Of a DNA stretch of 20,992 nt, positions 17,536-20,992 are shown in pieces. Source of the DNA: Larix sibirica. Taxonomy: Eukaryota > Streptophyta > Pinopsida > Pinales > Pinaceae. Both the position numbers and the translations under genes were made by a program. The notes beneath the pieces were generated by a model. It was not told the DNA's origin. It saw nothing but the letters and a program-made list of their open reading frames with translations, and did not search any database. Each line of letters begins with the position of its first letter. Within the stretch, counting starts at the first letter, position 1. The stretch is from NCBI GenBank assembly GCA_004151065.3, contig NWUY0300014095.1, positions 31,035-52,026 of the forward strand, given 5' to 3'.

Positions 17536-19929
17536 TCTGTAAGTCCATAATTCTAATTTTCTCTTGAGTTTGTCAAGGAGGTCCTTCCACGAGATTTGGC
17601 GTATTGTGGAATCCATCAGGTGAGCACCCAAATATTTGGACGGGAGCTTCCCTTCTGAAAATTCCAGGATAGGTAAGAGATTTCTGCAGGTAATTCTCGG
17701 TGTATTGAAGAAATAAACCTGGGATTTTTCCTTATTGATTGCAATACCACTGAGATTGAGAAAGGTATCAATAATTCTTTTGATTCCTTTGGCTTCAGAG
17801 ATGGATGAAGGGCTCATCAACATGGTATCATCAACAAATTGCTGGTGGGTCTGGGGGGTTAGCCCATTATTGAGGTTAAGACCACGTATACCATTGTTTT
17901 GCTGAGATCCTTTGAGCATTCTTCCCAACCCTTCCGCTATGATAATGAAAAGAAATGGAGATAAAGGGTCCCCCTGACGAATCCCACAGGAAGCTAAAAA
18001 GGGTTGCGAGGGTGTGCCATTTACCAGGATCGAAAAGAAGGCTGAGGAGACAAGTCTCATGGCCCAGTCAAACCATTCCTTATTAAATCCAAAATTCCTT
18101 AACATCTCTGCTAGGAAGGTCCAATTGAGGTTATCATATGCTTTGGGTAAATCAAGTTTGAGAAGCGTACCTGGTTTTTTTTCCTTCTTCAAGGTGTGAA
18201 TGGTTTCATGGACCATAATTATGCCATCGAGAATTTTCCGCCCTTTTACAAAGCCCACCTGCTCTGGAGATATCAGCATGGGGAGGAGCGGACGTAACTG
18301 ATTTCCTATGACCTTTGTTATTATTTTGTATATAACATTGCATAGGGCTATGGGTCTGAACTTGCTTGGGTCCTCCATACCCATTTCCTTTGAGATGAGC
18401 GACTGGAAGGTCGCGTTGAGGGCCTTTAATATACTCCTTGTATGTCGAGAATCTTCAACAATTTCTAGTACATCCTCTTTCAACCAATCCTAGCAAGAAT
18501 GAAAGAAGTTATTGGTGAACCCATCTTGACCTGGGGATTTGTCGACTGCCATCTGCTTGAATGCTTCATCCAGCTCTTCCATGCTTATTGATTTTATGAG
18601 CAACTTGTTATGATCTTCCGTGACCACCTTTGGAATGTGTTGTAGGACTTCCTCTCTGTCAAATTGTCTATTGATGTTAGGTTCCTCCAATAGATCAACA
18701 AAGAAATTGTTCAGAGTCTGCTCCATCTCCACTTGTGTTTCTGCAAAACTGCCATCCATTCTCTTTAGATGTACCACTCTATTCCCCTGCTGGTGTAGAA
18801 TAACAGCTTTGTGGAAAAATTTAGTGTTGTGTTCCCCTTCTTTTAACCATCGGTTCTTGGACTTTTGTTTCCAAAGGAGCTCTTCCTATTGTTACTTGAG
18901 ATTTAGTTCCTTTAAGAGTTTTTTTTCTTGTTCCATAGGCTCCACGGACTAGCCCTGGGACATTGCAGCGATCTGCACCTCTCTCATTTTTTGGTCTAAC
19001 TATTTTTTTCTTTGGAAAATTCTCCCGAAGGTTTCCTTATTCCAAATATTTATTTTTCCTTTTAGGTACTTGATTTTTTGTTGGAATTGGTACATCAGGG
19101 TTCCTGTGATAGAAGAGCAGTACTGCCACCACTGTCGTAGTTGATCCAGGAATTCCATATGAAGAAGCCAGAATTGTTCAAACCGGAATGGGCGTCAAAG
19201 GTTCTCCCCTATCCATTTCCAATCAAGGCTGATTGGCTAGTGGTCAGAGCCTACCAAGGGAAGCACTACTGCTGTCAGTTCACCACCTTCCATCTCCCAT
19301 CATGATAGATTCCAAGACTAGGAACCTATCAAGCTTGGAAGCTATGCTTCTATCCCTGGCTCTTTTATTGTTCTAGGTAAAGGTACTATTAGAAGTGCGA
19401 ACATCGATTAGGTCCAGAGCCTCTATTACCTCATTGAAATACTCACTAATGGGATGCAAGCATTGGATTCCGCCTCACTTTTCTTCAAGGTTCCTGATCA
19501 GGTTGAAGTCTCCCCCTATGACCCAGTGGCGAGTAACAGTCACCCTCTTGAGGCTGAGCAAAGAGTCTAGAAAGGAGTTCTTCATGTTAACTGTGGATGG
19601 TCCATATACATTGGATAGGAGACCCTTGACTCTAGTTCCTATCACATGAAAGGTGGTCGATAAGATAAACTGAGAGGCCATACAGTCAATCAGGATTACT
19701 TGCTTGGGGTTCCATAGGATGTCGATTCCCCCAGCAGTGCCGGTTGCGTCAGTTTCAATGACCTCACAATATTTCCATATTTTTTTCCCAAGGGAATGTA
19801 GGTCAGCTTCAGAGCATTTGGTTTCTCAGAGAAACACTAGGATGGTATTTCTATTTCAATCTTCCATCTCACGAGAAGGGTCTTTAGAGGGACTTTACAA
19901 CCTCTAATGTTCTAGGATATAATCCGCAT
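17536..19929 (-). pseudogene. LINE-B ORF2 (endonuclease-RT), 3' truncated
   Basis: The start is ATG 19929-19927, reading MRIIS-stop-NIRG; the stop is a TAG where plant LINEs have Trp. Endonuclease landmarks are ETKC (Glu 19825-19823), NVYGP, GGDFNL (Asp 19510-19508) and SDH (19248-19240), which is intact, followed by TAG where Trp is usual (SDHWPI). Frameshifts lie near 19880 and 19290. The RT region has KSPGQDGF near 18540, TAG 18492-18490, FRPIALCN near 18360, KLDLPKAYD (Asp 18153), GIRQGDPLSPFLF near 17970, FVDD (17832-17827) and YLGAHL near 17620. From 18483 to the N the frame is open for 316 codons. This domain would carry out target-primed reverse transcription. zf-RVT and RNase H are not present in the window. 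Confidence 0.88.
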
Positions 19930-19933
19930 CTTA
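19927..19933 (-). promoter_or_regulatory. ORF1 stop / ORF2 start junction of LINE-B
   Basis: On the minus strand TAA (19933-19931) is followed by one base and then ATG (19929-19927). This near-contact suggests that ORF2 was translated by reinitiation after ORF1 termination. The function is inferred from spacing only. Confidence 0.5.
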
Positions 19934-20992
19934 TAACAACTTTGGGGAGGAGGATGCTAGAGCCGCATCAATGGTGGGATACTTCCCTAAGTCAACCAAT
20001 TTTTTCCCAACCATTTGGATTCTTTGGATGTTGTTGCGTCGTCCTTGTTTTTCGCCTCTGCTTTTATTTTTTCCTTCACTTTCTTTATGGGATTCCACAG
20101 CTATGCCTAGATATTTGAGAGCTTTATTCTTTATAATAGCTTTCTCTAGAATGGATACCTGTTTCTGGGTGATAGAGATTGGGGATTCTTTGGTGCAGGC
20201 CACCTCTAGTCCGTCCAGGTCTAGGTCACACAATTCCATCTCCTTGCCTGCCTCCTCTTGTATGGAGCATTCCTCTCCCATGGCTGCTTGCATGGAACAT
20301 TACGCTTCCATGGCTACTTTCTCTGTGTCCTAGTTGGTGTTATCCGAGGCAGGGATGGGTACCATGTCCACCTTTTCTTGATCTTGTATATCCTCCACAT
20401 CTATTTTCTCCTCCATTACCTGCAACACTTCAAACTTATTTTGCGGCTGGGTTTTCTTATGTATCTTTGATCCCGTTCTCTGCTTTGCTGGTCATTTCTT
20501 GTTCGTCACTCGAGTGAATACTTTTGTATCTTTCCCTTCCAGGTTGTGGTTCGCTCTAGGTTATTTATTTAGTGGGCAGTCTCTGAAAAAGGTGCCCATG
20601 TTCATGGCATCTTCTGCAGCGGAAAGAGATCTGTTCATAATCAATTTCTTGGAACCAGTCTTCATCCTCCCAAGTTAAATCGATCCCATCTGGTAGATAT
20701 TGGGAGATATCCATATAGAGGCAAATGCATGCATACGAGGTTTATCTCATTTTATTAGTTTGCTTGAAAACCTTGACGACACTCCCAATGTGTTTCCTAT
20801 ATTGGTTAGAATTTCCTCCTTCCAGTATTCCGTTGGTAGGGAATACAGGCATAGCCAGACAGGGGCTATCATCAAGTTTTCTTTGTAGGGAATACAGGTG
20901 TATTCGAATTCCCACACTGACTCATTCGGGAATTGCTTAATCTCCTTAAGCTCAGTGACATATTGCGACTCAGATTTTGGTTTTTTAAATTC
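19931..20992 (-). pseudogene. LINE-B ORF1 (DUF4283-like, zinc knuckle), 5' partial
   Basis: Read from the window edge, the DUF4283-type segment shows WEFEYTC, then APVWLCLYSLPTEYWKEEIL and IGNTLG (about 20910-20770). The zinc knuckle follows: CRRCHEHGH at 20618-20592. A 1-base insertion just after the His shifts the frame, and the last Cys (20578-20576, in RDCP) is read only in the next frame. The C-terminal acidic/basic region then has a few stops (about 20560-20290) and a clean final stretch of 120 residues from 20293 to TAA 19933-19931. ORF1 would bind the element RNA. It ends one base before the ORF2 start. Confidence 0.8.

Larger units (their letters stand above)
17536..20992 (-). mobile_element. 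LINE-B: plant L1-type retrotransposon, both ends missing
   Basis: A second LINE, on the opposite strand to LINE-A, converging on it. The window edge cuts its 5' part (inside ORF1) and the N at 17535 cuts its 3' part (inside ORF2 after the RT palm). ORF1 and ORF2 are both recognisable and less damaged than in LINE-A. One uninterrupted stretch (18483-17536) holds the RT from the fingers through the thumb start. Sequence differs clearly from LINE-A at protein level (for example FVDD versus FGDD), so it is a separate family or lineage. No TSD can be sought because neither end is present. Confidence 0.92.

Noticed and set aside
18014-20940. Plus-strand ORFs over LINE-B, such as 18620-18952, 19395-19649 and 19971-20333
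   Set aside because: They are shadows of the minus-strand LINE ORFs and show no motifs of their own.
1-20992. CRISPR array, bacterial operon, phage or antiviral system
   Set aside because: No regularly spaced repeats, no operon-like gene packing and no such protein motifs. The LINE content marks this as plant nuclear DNA.

Overview
The window looks like gene-poor, repeat-filled nuclear DNA of a land plant. The main evidence is two non-LTR retrotransposons (LINEs) of the plant L1 type. Each carries an ORF1 with a DUF4283-like domain and a zinc knuckle, and an ORF2 with an endonuclease and reverse transcriptase; the complete one also has a plant-type RNase H domain. A large-genome seed plant, perhaps a gymnosperm, would fit the old, slowly removed elements, but that is a guess. 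I see no intact host protein gene.

Layout. 1-485: AT-rich, nothing recognised. 486-3210 and 3232-5956: the same ~2.7 kb block twice in direct orientation, identical wherever I compared it. The copies meet at a single N at 3231, so this may be a false duplication from contig joining. 5957-7600: non-coding DNA with a MITE-like inverted repeat and two degenerate tRNA-like (SINE-type) sequences on opposite strands. About 7605-8640: a decayed, unrecognised coding region on the + strand. 9121-14812: LINE-A on the + strand, bounded by a perfect 12-bp target-site duplication. It has ORF1, endonuclease, RT, zf-RVT and RNase H, but is dead through many stops, frameshifts and a deletion of the RT fingers. 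14825-17534: AT-rich DNA with weak ORFs and short degenerate repeats, ending in a compound dinucleotide microsatellite and a second single N at 17535. 17536-20992: LINE-B on the - strand, less decayed, cut at its 3' side by the N and at its 5' side by the window edge.

The only gene teamwork visible is that of the LINEs: ORF1 (RNA-binding) and ORF2 (EN-RT-RNase H) for target-primed reverse transcription. Both copies are inactivated. Stops in LINE-A and in the 7.6-8.6 kb relic are mostly TAG, which suggests methylation-driven decay at CAG/TGG codons. I found no new biological system. The points most worth checking are the duplication at the N, the exact boundaries of LINE-A, the TAG-biased decay, the tRNA-like elements and the unknown relic.
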